Shown in pieces: positions 35,201 to 43,863 of a stretch of DNA of 64,000 bases. The stretch comes from Longimicrobiales bacterium (GTDB lineage Bacteria; Gemmatimonadota; Gemmatimonadetes; Longimicrobiales; Gaopeijiaceae), in contig OX638356.1 in the NCBI GenBank assembly GCA_951813395.1, positions 2,988,501-3,052,500 on the forward strand, read 5' to 3'. The translations under genes and the position numbers were made by a program. The notes below the pieces were generated by a model, which was given only the letters and a program-made list of their open reading frames with translations, had not been told where the DNA came from and made no database searches. The stretch's first letter is position 1. Every line of letters starts with the position of its first letter.

Positions 35201-35410
35201 CTATTCCACCCGGACGACGTTTTCGGCCGCCGGCCCCTTCGCGCCGTCGACCACATCGAATTCGACTTTCTCACCCTCGGCGAGGCTTCTGAAGCCCTCC
35301 GACTGGATCGCGGAGAAATGGACGAAGCAATCCTGTCCATTGTCGGCCCTGGAAATGAAGCCAAAGCCCTTTTGGTCGTTGAACCACTTGACGGTTCCCT
35401 GCATACGCAC
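35201..35410 (-). CDS. CspA-family cold-shock protein
   Basis: A 69-residue single-domain nucleic-acid-binding protein: [19 protein letters not shown] holds RNP1 (KGFGFI) and CFVHFSAI holds RNP2. It should act as an RNA chaperone. Two methionines (35410 and 35404) are possible starts; the family usually starts near MQGTVKWF. About 210 bases separate it from the next gene upstream, room for the long leader typical of csp genes. Confidence 0.95.
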   Translation of the reverse strand: MRMQGTVKWFNDQKGFGFISRADNGQDCFVHFSAIQSEGFRSLAEGEKVEFDVVDGAKGPAAENVVRVE

Positions 35411-35619
35411 GTTGCTGCTCTCCCTCGTGGCGGTGCAAGTCTGCTGATCCTCGACCCGGCCGCACGAACATCAAGGGGCCTGGAAGGGATGCTGCGGAAA
35501 GAAAGATGACGGGCGTCCCCTGCTAGGGTTCTCGGCCCGTCGTGGATTTGGAAGGTACTGACCGCGCAGACTTGCTCCTGATTGGTAACGGCGAAAGCTG
35601 ACAGGAAAAGCCGCCGGGG

Positions 35620-36252
35620 TCAAGCGGACATCCCGACCACGCGCAGAGCCAGCGCGGTCGCGAGCGGAACGATCAGGTTGTCGTCCAGTCCCGTCGGGAG
35701 CACCTCGAGGGTCGCGGCCACCGCCGCGGCGACAAGCGCCGCCGTCAATCCCACCATCGGTGTCAACACGGCAACCGCGACCAGAAAGAACACGCATGTG
35801 CCCTCCCACGTGCCTTTTCCCAGCGAGCGCTTCCCCCACAGGCGTCCTGCTACGCTCGCTGCCGGATCGGCGAACGCGAGCACCAGCATTGCGGGCACGA
35901 ACAGCCGTGGTGCGAGCAGAAGCACCCCCAGCGCCCCGACCAGGAACCAGGTCGACGACGCGATCCGGTCGGCTTCCCGCGGGGACGCGAGACGCGAGAA
36001 CAGGCGGAAGAAGGCCGTGTTCGCCTGTACGGAGCGAAGACGCATCCAATCCAGGATCAACGCTGCACCCAGTCCTGCGCCGATGCTGGCCATTGCCGCC
36101 GTCGATTCGGCCCCCACGAAGTGGACGAATACCGCCAGGGTCACGCCACCACCGCTGTGGAACAGGCGGCGCCACGGCTGGACGCCCTGCGTGGCGCTGA
36201 CGGCGGCTTCGAGTTGGGCGACCTTGCGATCACCCCCGTCCGTGGATTCCAT
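35620..36252 (-). CDS. Dolichol/phytol-kinase-type membrane protein
   Basis: A 210-residue polytopic membrane protein of the SEC59/VTE5/DGK1 family, CTP-dependent lipid-alcohol kinases. The CTP-binding region reads LAFADPAASVAGRLWGKRSL followed by GKGTWEG, typical of the family. Six or so hydrophobic segments are seen. The N-terminus (QPWRRLFHSGGGVTLAVFVH) matches the family opening RK..H...G. Lies 22 bases after the metalloprotease on the same strand. Could phosphorylate phytol, farnesol or a polyprenol; not decidable. Confidence 0.72.
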   Translation of the reverse strand: MESTDGGDRKVAQLEAAVSATQGVQPWRRLFHSGGGVTLAVFVHFVGAESTAAMASIGAGLGAALILDWMRLRSVQANTAFFRLFSRLASPREADRIASSTWFLVGALGVLLLAPRLFVPAMLVLAFADPAASVAGRLWGKRSLGKGTWEGTCVFFLVAVAVLTPMVGLTAALVAAAVAATLEVLPTGLDDNLIVPLATALALRVVGMSA

Positions 36253-36274
36253 CGGCCAGCCCCGTCGCGCGCTT

Positions 36275-38878
36275 TCAGCCCCCGGCCGGATCCCGGCGTC
36301 TCCCCGGATCCCTCGCGGCGGCGCCGCCGATCGGGTCGCCGGGCGGGAGCCGGAGTGCCGGACCGGGCGTCGTGTTCTCGATCCGTTCCTGCCAGCGGCG
36401 AATGTCCGCCGCGACCAGGCGCTCGTGCGGCGACGGATCCGCCACGGCCTCCAGGCGCTGCGCCAGCCCCGCCAGGCGGTCCGACAGCACGGCGCGTGCC
36501 GCGGTCATCGTGGCTGCGCTGCCGGCCTCCTGCATCATCCGGTCGACCACCGCGCGCTGAATGACGTGCTGCACCTGGCGGCGGTAGGCGTTGCCTTCCC
36601 GGGGAGCATCCCAGGTCGCCGCGAGCAGCCGGTCGGTCACCTCCTCCAGGTCCGGGTAGTCGCCCATGCTGCCATAGACGACCAGGCGCGCCATCCGCGC
36701 AGGGTGCAGGATCTCGCCGACGGTGAAGGCGGCCGCCGCCTCGGCCGCGCCCAGCGGGTCGAAGAGCAGTTCCGTGTGGCCCGCGAAGACCTCGCCCTCG
36801 TCGTGGCGGAATGCCGGCGGGGGAATCATCGTGACCACCTCCTCCGGCAGCGCCAGGAAATCCACCGTCATCGCCGAGAGGATCGTCTCCAGCGCATCCC
36901 GCTGCTCCTCGCCCGGTACGACCGCAACCGATGTCTGGCCGTCTCCCTTCAAAGCGTAGGCATAGTCCGCGCCGCCCAGCGACTGCGCAGCCGCGCGAAG
37001 CTGGAAGCGGTGGTGCATGTACAGGGGCAGCAGCACGAACTCGAGGTCGGAGAGGGGCCGTCCCGTGCGGATCATCGACGTGCCGAAGCTTTCCATGCCG
37101 ATATTGCGCACCCGGATTTCGTGCTTGAGGTGGTCCACCAGGTTGGCGCCGTTGTCCCAGACACCGGCCCCGGGGTGTCCGGCCCCGATGAAGTTGTTGT
37201 TGGTGTGGGCCATGAAGATGAGGCCGTCGCGGATGCCCTGCATGACGATCTCTTCGAGCGCGGCGGCTTCGTCCGTGCCCTCGGGGAACTCCCGGTAGAG
37301 CCAGTTGACGGAGAGCTTGTCGTACTCCCCGATCCGCTGCACGTAGGCGTTCCCCAGATCCAGGTTGCCGTCGTCGTCGATCTCGACATACGGCGCGGGA
37401 TAGTCCATCACGCTTTCGCGCCCGTAGGTGCTGGCGAGATAGTTGTGAGGGAATCCGATGGTATGGCCGACTTCGTGCGCGGACAGCTGGCGGACACGCG
37501 CCAGCGCCATTTCCACGGCGTCCGAGTTCGCGGACACCTGTGCCAGGTACTCGAAGTCGGGAACGGCCGCGAGGCCGCACGCCATGCTGTGGCCCGGATG
37601 GTCTCCGGCACCCCCGGCCTGCCCGCCGCCGCCGACCGTCCCCGCAAACGGCGCGACCATGCCCTGACCGTGCAGATAGTCCTGCCGCAGTCTGAGGCTG
37701 CCGAGGTTGACTACGCCCCGGATGATTTCACCGGTGCGCGGATCGGTGACCGTGTTGCCGTAGGAGTATCCCCGAGTCCGCCTGTGCGTCCAGTGGATCA
37801 TGTTGTAGCGGATGTCCTGCGGATCCACTCCGTCGGGAAGGACCTCGACCCGGTAGGCGTCGATGAAGCCGGCGGCCTCGAAGGCGTCCGCCCACCAGGC
37901 CGCCCCTTCGATCAGCGCGCTGCGAATGAGTTCGGGGGTGCCGGGATCCACGTAGTAGACGATGGGTTCCACCGGCTCGGAGGGCGCGGGCCCGGGATTG
38001 CGCTTCTGCAGGCGGTGCCGGGCCGTCAGCCGCAGGCGAAGGTCTTCGTCGATGGGCGTCGCGTAGTCGAAGATGGTGGGACCGTTCACGCCGATACGCG
38101 GATCCGCGACCCTGGTGCGATACCCGTCGTCCGGCAGCCGGATGAACGAATGATGCTGCCTGAGCGTGACCGCCTGGGGGTTCACGGCCACGCCGCGCAC
38201 CAGCCCGCCCGGGTCGTCGCCGGTGAAGGTGAGCAGCGACTCTACCTCGGTATTCTCCGGGAACGACTCCGTGGCCGGCATGTGAATCGCCGAGCGCGAC
38301 GCGTCCAGCCGGAATGATCCCTGGCCGCGCTGTGCGATCTGGGCGATCGCGTTCCGAGCGTCCCGGATGAAGAAGGGCGTGGCGTCCACCAGCACGCGGT
38401 CTCCGGTCCGCGCCGCGATGTCGAAGCCCCAATACACCGATGGCGCAAAGGCGTCGCGCACGGCCTGCACCTCGGTGGGATTGTCGCTCCGGGCCTGGAA
38501 CTGGTAGTTGGGCTCCATGAGGAGCACGCGGGGTCCCACCCGCTTCGCTTCGAGGACATGGGTGCCGCGCAGTTGCCCCCGATCGATCCCCACCGGGTTG
38601 GAGCCGAGGCCGGAGCCCATCGAGATCTGGTACAGGAATTCGCCGCCCGCGAGATCGAGTTCCCAGTACAGGACTCCCGCATCGTCGTCCCAGTAGAGAT
38701 TGAAGAACCCCTCCATCGCGGTCGTGCCCTCGGTCTTCTCGGCAATCGTGGGGTGCGTCTGCTGCGCCGTCACGGGCACCGCGCCGGCGGACGCGAGGGC
38801 CGCAACCGCGACGAGCGGCGGGAAGACCAGCGCGAGTGTGTCTCGGAGGGATCGTGTTCTGGTCGATGGAGCGGACAT
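36275..38878 (-). CDS. Exported zinc metalloprotease (DUF5117/DUF4953 type)
   Basis: An 867-residue exported protein. A signal peptide ends PVTAQQ. A beta-rich N-terminal region (DUF5117-like: GFFNLYWDDDAGVLYWELDL, FLYQISMGSGLGSNP) precedes the metzincin-type catalytic motif HEVGHTIGFPHN, with His468, Glu469, His472 and His478. A Met-turn-like SVMDYPAPYV follows, and then the DUF4953-like helical region. Such proteins are common beside SusC/D systems and probably digest proteins outside the inner membrane. The C-terminal tail is rich in Pro, Gly and Arg. Confidence 0.87.
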   Translation of the reverse strand: MSAPSTRTRSLRDTLALVFPPLVAVAALASAGAVPVTAQQTHPTIAEKTEGTTAMEGFFNLYWDDDAGVLYWELDLAGGEFLYQISMGSGLGSNPVGIDRGQLRGTHVLEAKRVGPRVLLMEPNYQFQARSDNPTEVQAVRDAFAPSVYWGFDIAARTGDRVLVDATPFFIRDARNAIAQIAQRGQGSFRLDASRSAIHMPATESFPENTEVESLLTFTGDDPGGLVRGVAVNPQAVTLRQHHSFIRLPDDGYRTRVADPRIGVNGPTIFDYATPIDEDLRLRLTARHRLQKRNPGPAPSEPVEPIVYYVDPGTPELIRSALIEGAAWWADAFEAAGFIDAYRVEVLPDGVDPQDIRYNMIHWTHRRTRGYSYGNTVTDPRTGEIIRGVVNLGSLRLRQDYLHGQGMVAPFAGTVGGGGQAGGAGDHPGHSMACGLAAVPDFEYLAQVSANSDAVEMALARVRQLSAHEVGHTIGFPHNYLASTYGRESVMDYPAPYVEIDDDGNLDLGNAYVQRIGEYDKLSVNWLYREFPEGTDEAAALEEIVMQGIRDGLIFMAHTNNNFIGAGHPGAGVWDNGANLVDHLKHEIRVRNIGMESFGTSMIRTGRPLSDLEFVLLPLYMHHRFQLRAAAQSLGGADYAYALKGDGQTSVAVVPGEEQRDALETILSAMTVDFLALPEEVVTMIPPPAFRHDEGEVFAGHTELLFDPLGAAEAAAAFTVGEILHPARMARLVVYGSMGDYPDLEEVTDRLLAATWDAPREGNAYRRQVQHVIQRAVVDRMMQEAGSAATMTAARAVLSDRLAGLAQRLEAVADPSPHERLVAADIRRWQERIENTTPGPALRLPPGDPIGGAAARDPGRRRDPAGG

Positions 38879-38994
38879 TGGGCTGCCTTACCCGGAGCTT
38901 TGCCGGCGAGCGAGTTGGTTGGCCGCCATCGTCAAGTGGATGAGCGGTCGTGGTTGAAGAGACTGGAAAGCGCGCCGGCCGGACGCAAGGATGG

Positions 38995-40620
38995 CTAGCG
39001 CTCCCCGGCCACCAACTCCGGGGGGACCCGCGCCAGGGTCGCCTGTTCCAGGTCGTACGCGTACGCCAGAAGATCGGCGTCCGTCCACAGATCCCCGATG
39101 AAGGCCAGCACGAACGGCGTACCGTCGTCGTAGTACGCAAAGGGCACCGTGACGGTCGGCAGTCCAATGTCGTTGACGATGTTGCTCGGCAGCTCCGCGT
39201 GGTTGTTGGGCCGGTAGTCCGGGCGCTCCGGATCCTCCACCATCGGCCGAATGGGCTCGCCCGCCTGCGGGAAGAAGAGGCCGTCCAGTTCGTTCTCCCG
39301 CAGTACCGCCCGGAACAGGGCACGGATCTCCATCCGCCACGCCTGGAACGCATCCCCCTCCTCTGTGGCGGTGGGCGCGGCGGGTGGACGCGCGCGACGG
39401 CCACGACGGAATTCGCGGCCCGTGAGCGTCTCCCACTCCTCGACGCTGTGGAAGGCCGCGTCCGGCCCCAGGCCCTGGAGGTATACGAGCAGGTCGTGGC
39501 TGCCGACCGAGGGTACGGACGGACGCTCCTCGTACAGCTCGACCCAGCCCCGGCCGGCGAAGGGGTCCTCCATGACGCTGGCGCCCTGCGCTTCGAGTAC
39601 CGCAACGGCCTCTCGATATCGCGCTTCGGTTTCGGGGGCCAGCGGCAGGTACGACTCCCGCCACCCGGGGCCGACGAGACCGAACCGCTTGCCCGCGAGC
39701 GCCGCAGCGTCGAGGGCCGCCACATACCCGTCCTCGGGAATGTGTCCCACGGCCGCGAACGTGGCGGGGTCTTCCGGCGTCGGGCCCGCAATCGCGTCCA
39801 GCGTGAGGGCGGCGTCCCGAACCGTCCTGGCGATTGGACCGACGACGTCCCGGTAGGTTGCGTCCATGGGCAGCGCGCCCTCAACGGGAACCAGTCCGAA
39901 GGTGGGCTTGACGCCGACAAGGGCCTGCGCGGCGGCAGGGTTCTGGATCGAGCCGCCCGTTTCGGTCCCCAGACCCAGCACGGCGAAGCTGGCGTTGACC
40001 GCGGTGGCCGTGCCGCCGCTGGAACCGCCGGGCACGCGGTCCACGGCGTACGGGTTGAGCGTTTCCCCCGCGACCGAACTCCGCGTCCTGGTGCCGTGTC
40101 CGGCGAAGTCGGGCATGTTGGTCTTGCCGAGCACGACCGCCCCGACTTCCCTGAGGCGCTCCACGGCGGCAGCGTCATCGCCGGGTACCATGTCCACGCC
40201 TCCGGTGGCCGAACTGAAGCCGTCGAAGCCCGCGGTGGTGACCAGTCCGGCGTAGTCCAGATTGTCCTTGATGACGACCGGGACGCCGTGGAGGGGTCCG
40301 CGGGGGCCGTCCGTGCGGAGTTCCTCGTCAAGCGAGGCGGCCGTGGCCAGCGCATCGGGATTCATGGAGATGAACGCGTTATATCGGTCCTCGTAGCGCT
40401 CGATCCGGTCCAGGAAGGCTTCCACCAGCTCGACGACCGTGTATCGGCCCGACCGGAGGTCCTCGCCGACCTGTACCGCCGTGAGCTCCACGACATCGAT
40501 GCCGGGCCCACCGCTCCCGCCGCGTGACCCGCCGGTCGTCTGGGCGAATGACGATCCGGCCGCCAAATGCGCCACGACCGCCGTGGCCAGCGTCAAGCGG
40601 GTCGGTCGGGGGCAAGCCAT
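38995..40620 (-). CDS. Exported amidase (amidase signature family)
   Basis: A 541-residue amidase-signature hydrolase with a signal peptide ending SSFAQ. The Ser-cisSer-Lys triad can be located: Lys in VPVVIKDNLD, the glycine-serine loop in VPGGSSGGTATAV, and the nucleophile region GLGTETGGSIQNPAA. The family includes GatA, but export and the lack of gatB/gatC show this is a catabolic or detoxifying amidase. Divergent from tesB across 132 bases. Confidence 0.88.
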   Translation of the reverse strand: MACPRPTRLTLATAVVAHLAAGSSFAQTTGGSRGGSGGPGIDVVELTAVQVGEDLRSGRYTVVELVEAFLDRIERYEDRYNAFISMNPDALATAASLDEELRTDGPRGPLHGVPVVIKDNLDYAGLVTTAGFDGFSSATGGVDMVPGDDAAAVERLREVGAVVLGKTNMPDFAGHGTRTRSSVAGETLNPYAVDRVPGGSSGGTATAVNASFAVLGLGTETGGSIQNPAAAQALVGVKPTFGLVPVEGALPMDATYRDVVGPIARTVRDAALTLDAIAGPTPEDPATFAAVGHIPEDGYVAALDAAALAGKRFGLVGPGWRESYLPLAPETEARYREAVAVLEAQGASVMEDPFAGRGWVELYEERPSVPSVGSHDLLVYLQGLGPDAAFHSVEEWETLTGREFRRGRRARPPAAPTATEEGDAFQAWRMEIRALFRAVLRENELDGLFFPQAGEPIRPMVEDPERPDYRPNNHAELPSNIVNDIGLPTVTVPFAYYDDGTPFVLAFIGDLWTDADLLAYAYDLEQATLARVPPELVAGER

Positions 40621-40752
40621 AGTGCGTCCTCTGCAAACCGGTGGAAGGTTCGGCCAGCGTACAAAGGTACTTGGTCGTCCATCGCGACGCTCGCGACACC
40701 CCGTGCCGCAACCCGTTTCGCCGCCGAAGCCATTTCACTACCATCAGGAACC

Positions 40753-41634
40753 ATGGCCCGTTCGACGCAAGCGCTGATCGAGCTGCTCGACCTCGAGCGC
40801 ATCGAAGACAACATCTACCGGGGCCGGAACCGGGACATCGGCTCCGGCCGGATCTTCGGCGGCCAGGTGCTGGCCCAGGCGCTGGTCGCCGCCCGGCGCA
40901 CCATCGAGCAGGCGGACCGGGCTGCGCACTCCCTGCACGGCTACTTCATTCTGGAGGGCGACCTCGAAATCCCGGTCGTCTATTTCGTGGATTGCCTGAG
41001 GGACGGCAGGAGCTTTACCACGCGCAACGTGACAGCCATCCAGCACGGCCGCGCGATCTTCACCCTGTCGGCGTCCTTTCACCGCACGGAGGAGAGTCTC
41101 TCCCACCAGGCTCCCATGCCGGACGTGCCGCCACCGGAGGAACTGCGCTCCGAACTGGAGATCGTGCGGGAGGCGCCCGAGAAGATTCCGGCGCGCCTGC
41201 GCGAGGTGCTCACCCAGGATCGGCCACTGGACTTCAAGCCCGTCGATCCGTACCACCCCTTCGACCGCGAAGCGCGGGCGCCGCTGCGCCGCACATGGGT
41301 CAGGTCTTCGGGCTCACTGGACGACGACCCGGCCCACCACCAGGCCGCGCTCGCCTACGCTTCGGACTATGGTATTCTGTCGACCGCCCTCCAGCCCCAC
41401 GGCCGCAACGTCCGGGACCGCGATCTCATGGCCGCGTCTCTGGACCACTCGATGTGGTTCCACTGCCCTTTCCGGGCCGACGAGTGGCTCCTGTACGTCG
41501 TGGAGAGCCCCGTCGCCCACGGTGCCAGGGGCTTCGCGACGGGGAGCTTTTTCACCCGCGACGGCAGGCTGGTCGCTTCGGCCGCGCAGGAGGGATTGCT
41601 GCGCGTCATCACCCCACGAGAGGACCGTCGCTAG
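40753..41634 (+). CDS. tesB: Acyl-CoA thioesterase II
   Basis: A 293-residue double-hotdog thioesterase that hydrolyses acyl-CoA. N-terminal hotdog: GSGRIFGGQVLAQALVAAR. C-terminal hotdog: AYASDYGIL (catalytic Asp), AASLDHSMWFHCPF and VASAAQEGLLRV (catalytic Gln). The residue matching E. coli TesB Thr228 is Ser here. ATG 40753 is chosen by family length. The next gene starts 25 bases on. Confidence 0.93.
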   Translation: MARSTQALIELLDLERIEDNIYRGRNRDIGSGRIFGGQVLAQALVAARRTIEQADRAAHSLHGYFILEGDLEIPVVYFVDCLRDGRSFTTRNVTAIQHGRAIFTLSASFHRTEESLSHQAPMPDVPPPEELRSELEIVREAPEKIPARLREVLTQDRPLDFKPVDPYHPFDREARAPLRRTWVRSSGSLDDDPAHHQAALAYASDYGILSTALQPHGRNVRDRDLMAASLDHSMWFHCPFRADEWLLYVVESPVAHGARGFATGSFFTRDGRLVASAAQEGLLRVITPREDRR

Positions 41635-41659
41635 GCGATTGCCGACCGCAGACCGTTTC

Positions 41660-42199
41660 ATGCGCAACCGATTCGAATCCGCCCTGCCCTTCCCCACCTA
41701 CCTGGAGACCGTGGCCAGGAACGAAGAACTCTGGCACGGACTGTACGACCGGGTCCGGGTCCCCGCCGAGACCGTCGAGGAGGCCCGCGCGATTCCCGGC
41801 ACCTGGCATCTGCTGGCCCTCAGCGAGGACTGGTGCGGGGACGCGATCAACATCCTGCCCGTGCTGTCCCGCCTGACCGAGGCGCTCGACCGCATGGAGC
41901 TGCGCGTGCTGACCCGGGACGACAATCTCGACATCATGGATGCGCACCTCACCAACGGAACGAGCCGTTCCATCCCCGTCGTGATCCTGCTGGACGAGGA
42001 CTACCGGGAACGCGGCTGGTGGGGTCCGCGCCCCCGCGAGCTTCAGAAGTGGGTGATGGAAGAGGGGATGAAGATGGAGCCGGGACCGCGCTACGCACGC
42101 GTTCGCCGCTTCTATGCCCGCGACAAGGGAAAGACGATTCTGATGGAAGTGCTCGACCTGATACGCTCGGCCGCCAAAAGCCCTCCCCCGGGCTCCTGA
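41660..42199 (+). CDS. Thioredoxin-like protein with a single active-site cysteine
   Basis: A 179-residue cytosolic thioredoxin-fold protein of the Thioredoxin_9 type. The active-site position reads LALSEDWCGDAINILPVL, so the usual CxxC has only its first Cys, and the cis-Pro region is SRSIPVVILLD. A monothiol redox or chaperone role is likely; it cannot do ordinary dithiol reduction. Follows tesB closely and is probably co-transcribed. Confidence 0.82.
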   Translation: MRNRFESALPFPTYLETVARNEELWHGLYDRVRVPAETVEEARAIPGTWHLLALSEDWCGDAINILPVLSRLTEALDRMELRVLTRDDNLDIMDAHLTNGTSRSIPVVILLDEDYRERGWWGPRPRELQKWVMEEGMKMEPGPRYARVRRFYARDKGKTILMEVLDLIRSAAKSPPPGS

Positions 42200-42232
42200 A
42201 ACCCGCAACCCGATGAGTGACCCGACAGCTGG

Positions 42233-42834
42233 CTAACCTCCCCTGTCCAGACGAAGCACCTGCGGATGCTCGACATCGAGTTCGTCCCGCCAGACCCCCA
42301 GAACCGCATCGAGTTCGATGCCCAGGACCCTGAATCTCGGCGGCAAATCCAGGCTGCCGAGCCAGACGCCCTCCGCATCGATAGTCTCCCAGCGCTGCGG
42401 TTGTCCCATTTCGGTCCGACCCCGGAATTGCAGGAGCCACAACGCCCCGGCCGGATCCACGACGATGTCGTCGTAGGCGGGCCGGGTGCCCGAAGACGGC
42501 GTCCTCGCCGCGACTTCCCGCCGGGTCGAAGAGGGATTGTCGCCGAGGAATCCATGCCGACCACGGATCCGAATTCGTGCATGGGTCCAGTGCCGCTCAT
42601 CGTCAGATCGACCAGCGGTGTCGGGCCCAGCGTCCACCCGCCGCCATCGCTCCACAACGGCCGACGGGCCTCCACGATCTCCACTTCGGCGCTGTCGCGG
42701 CGGACTACGGGCGACGGGTCGTCGGCCGGAACGCCACAACCCGGCAGAGTGATCACCGCGGTCACTGCCGCCAGGGCCAGAGACGGCACCGCGGCGCGGG
42801 AGCCTGGAATTGAGACGTCGTGCCTTTGCATCAT
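42233..42834 (-). pseudogene. Decayed six-bladed-propeller lipoprotein gene
   Basis: The first part, from ATG 42834, encodes a lipoprotein signal (VITLPGC) and the usual opening of this family (RRDSAEVEIVEARRPLWSDG, HEFGSVVGMDSS). The sense then moves to another frame near 42500, where the final blade and C-terminus appear (YDDIVVDPAGALWLLQF, GSLDLPPRFRVLGIE, LGVWRDELDVEH). Intact members have about 350 residues; here the middle blades are gone. So an internal deletion with a frameshift has killed the gene. Confidence 0.72.
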
Positions 42835-43007
42835 CCGGCTTCTTTCATCTGCATCACATGGCTCCGCCGATGGGGCTGCGGCGAATCGAAGGGCCTCACC
42901 GAGTTGACAGAAGAAACCGGTCCGGGAGTTGCATCGGCTGGCGCGTTTTGCGTGGAGCCAACCCACGTCCTAATGTCAGTATACCGTCCCCTTTTCCTCG
43001 CCTCTGC

Positions 43008-43847
43008 ATGCAACGATTCCCCCCGATTCCCCTCACAGCGATCGTCGCGGCGTGCGCGGTCCTGGCTACCGCCGACCGCGGTGCGTCCCAGGTCCCCCTC
43101 GGGATCCGCACGGCCTCCGGCCTTACGGTCACACCCGTCTACGAGGGCTGGTACCGAAATCCCGATGGCACCTTCAGCCTGTCGTTCGGCTATTTCAACC
43201 GGAACTTCGAGGAGGTTGTCGAAATCGCGCCGGGGCCCGGCAACCGGCTGGAGCCCGCGGACCTCGACGGCCTCCAGCCCACCCGCTTCCATCCGCGCCG
43301 CCACTGGGGGGTCTTCGCGGTGACCGTGCCGGCCGACTTCGGTGACAGGACGGTGGTGTGGACGATCGATTTCCGCGGCGAGCGGTATTCGATTCCGGGA
43401 TCCCTGCACACGGACTGGGAGATCGATGCGCTCGAAGGTGAAGCCGGAGCGGGCAACACGCCGCCCGTGCTCGCCTTCGCGGAGGGCGGTCCGGAAGGCG
43501 CCGGGCCGGGAGGGATCTGGAGCCAGGCGGTCGAAGCGAAGGCGGGCGAACCCGTCGCGGTGAGCGTCTGGGCGCGTGACGACGGCCGCGGGCGTACCGG
43601 ACGGGCCACCCGGTCGGCCATCGACCTGACGTGGTTCAAGCACCAGGGGCCCGGCGAGATCACCTTCAGCGAGGACAGCGGCGAGGCGCCGATCACGGGG
43701 GGAAGGATGACGACAATGGCCACGTTCGAGAAGCCGGGGGACTACGTGCTCCGGGTAAGGGCCAACGACGCGTCGGGAGTGTCCAGCGCCGGACACGCCC
43801 AATGCTGCTGGACAAACGGATTCGTGAGAGTACGGGTCACGCACTGA
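43008..43847 (+). CDS. Exported beta-rich protein paired with the copper monooxygenase
   Basis: A 279-residue exported protein of unknown function. ATG 43008 gives a signal peptide (IPLTAIVAACAVLATADRGAS). The mature part has a first beta domain (VTPVYEGWYRNPDGTFSLSF, GYFNRNFEEVVEIAPGPGN) and a second, Ig- or PKD-like domain (VAVSVWARDD, EITFSEDSGEAPI, YVLRVRANDASG) ending VRVRVTH. It lies 16 bases before the cytochrome/monooxygenase gene, so the two probably work together. Confidence 0.65.
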   Translation: MQRFPPIPLTAIVAACAVLATADRGASQVPLGIRTASGLTVTPVYEGWYRNPDGTFSLSFGYFNRNFEEVVEIAPGPGNRLEPADLDGLQPTRFHPRRHWGVFAVTVPADFGDRTVVWTIDFRGERYSIPGSLHTDWEIDALEGEAGAGNTPPVLAFAEGGPEGAGPGGIWSQAVEAKAGEPVAVSVWARDDGRGRTGRATRSAIDLTWFKHQGPGEITFSEDSGEAPITGGRMTTMATFEKPGDYVLRVRANDASGVSSAGHAQCCWTNGFVRVRVTH

Positions 43848-43863
43848 CGGTCAGGAGGACCAC

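Noticed and set aside
37728-40355. An 875-codon minus-strand frame spanning the amidase and metalloprotease genes
   Set aside because: It is the wrong frame of two recognisable genes on the same strand, with Arg/Ser/Pro-rich low-complexity product.
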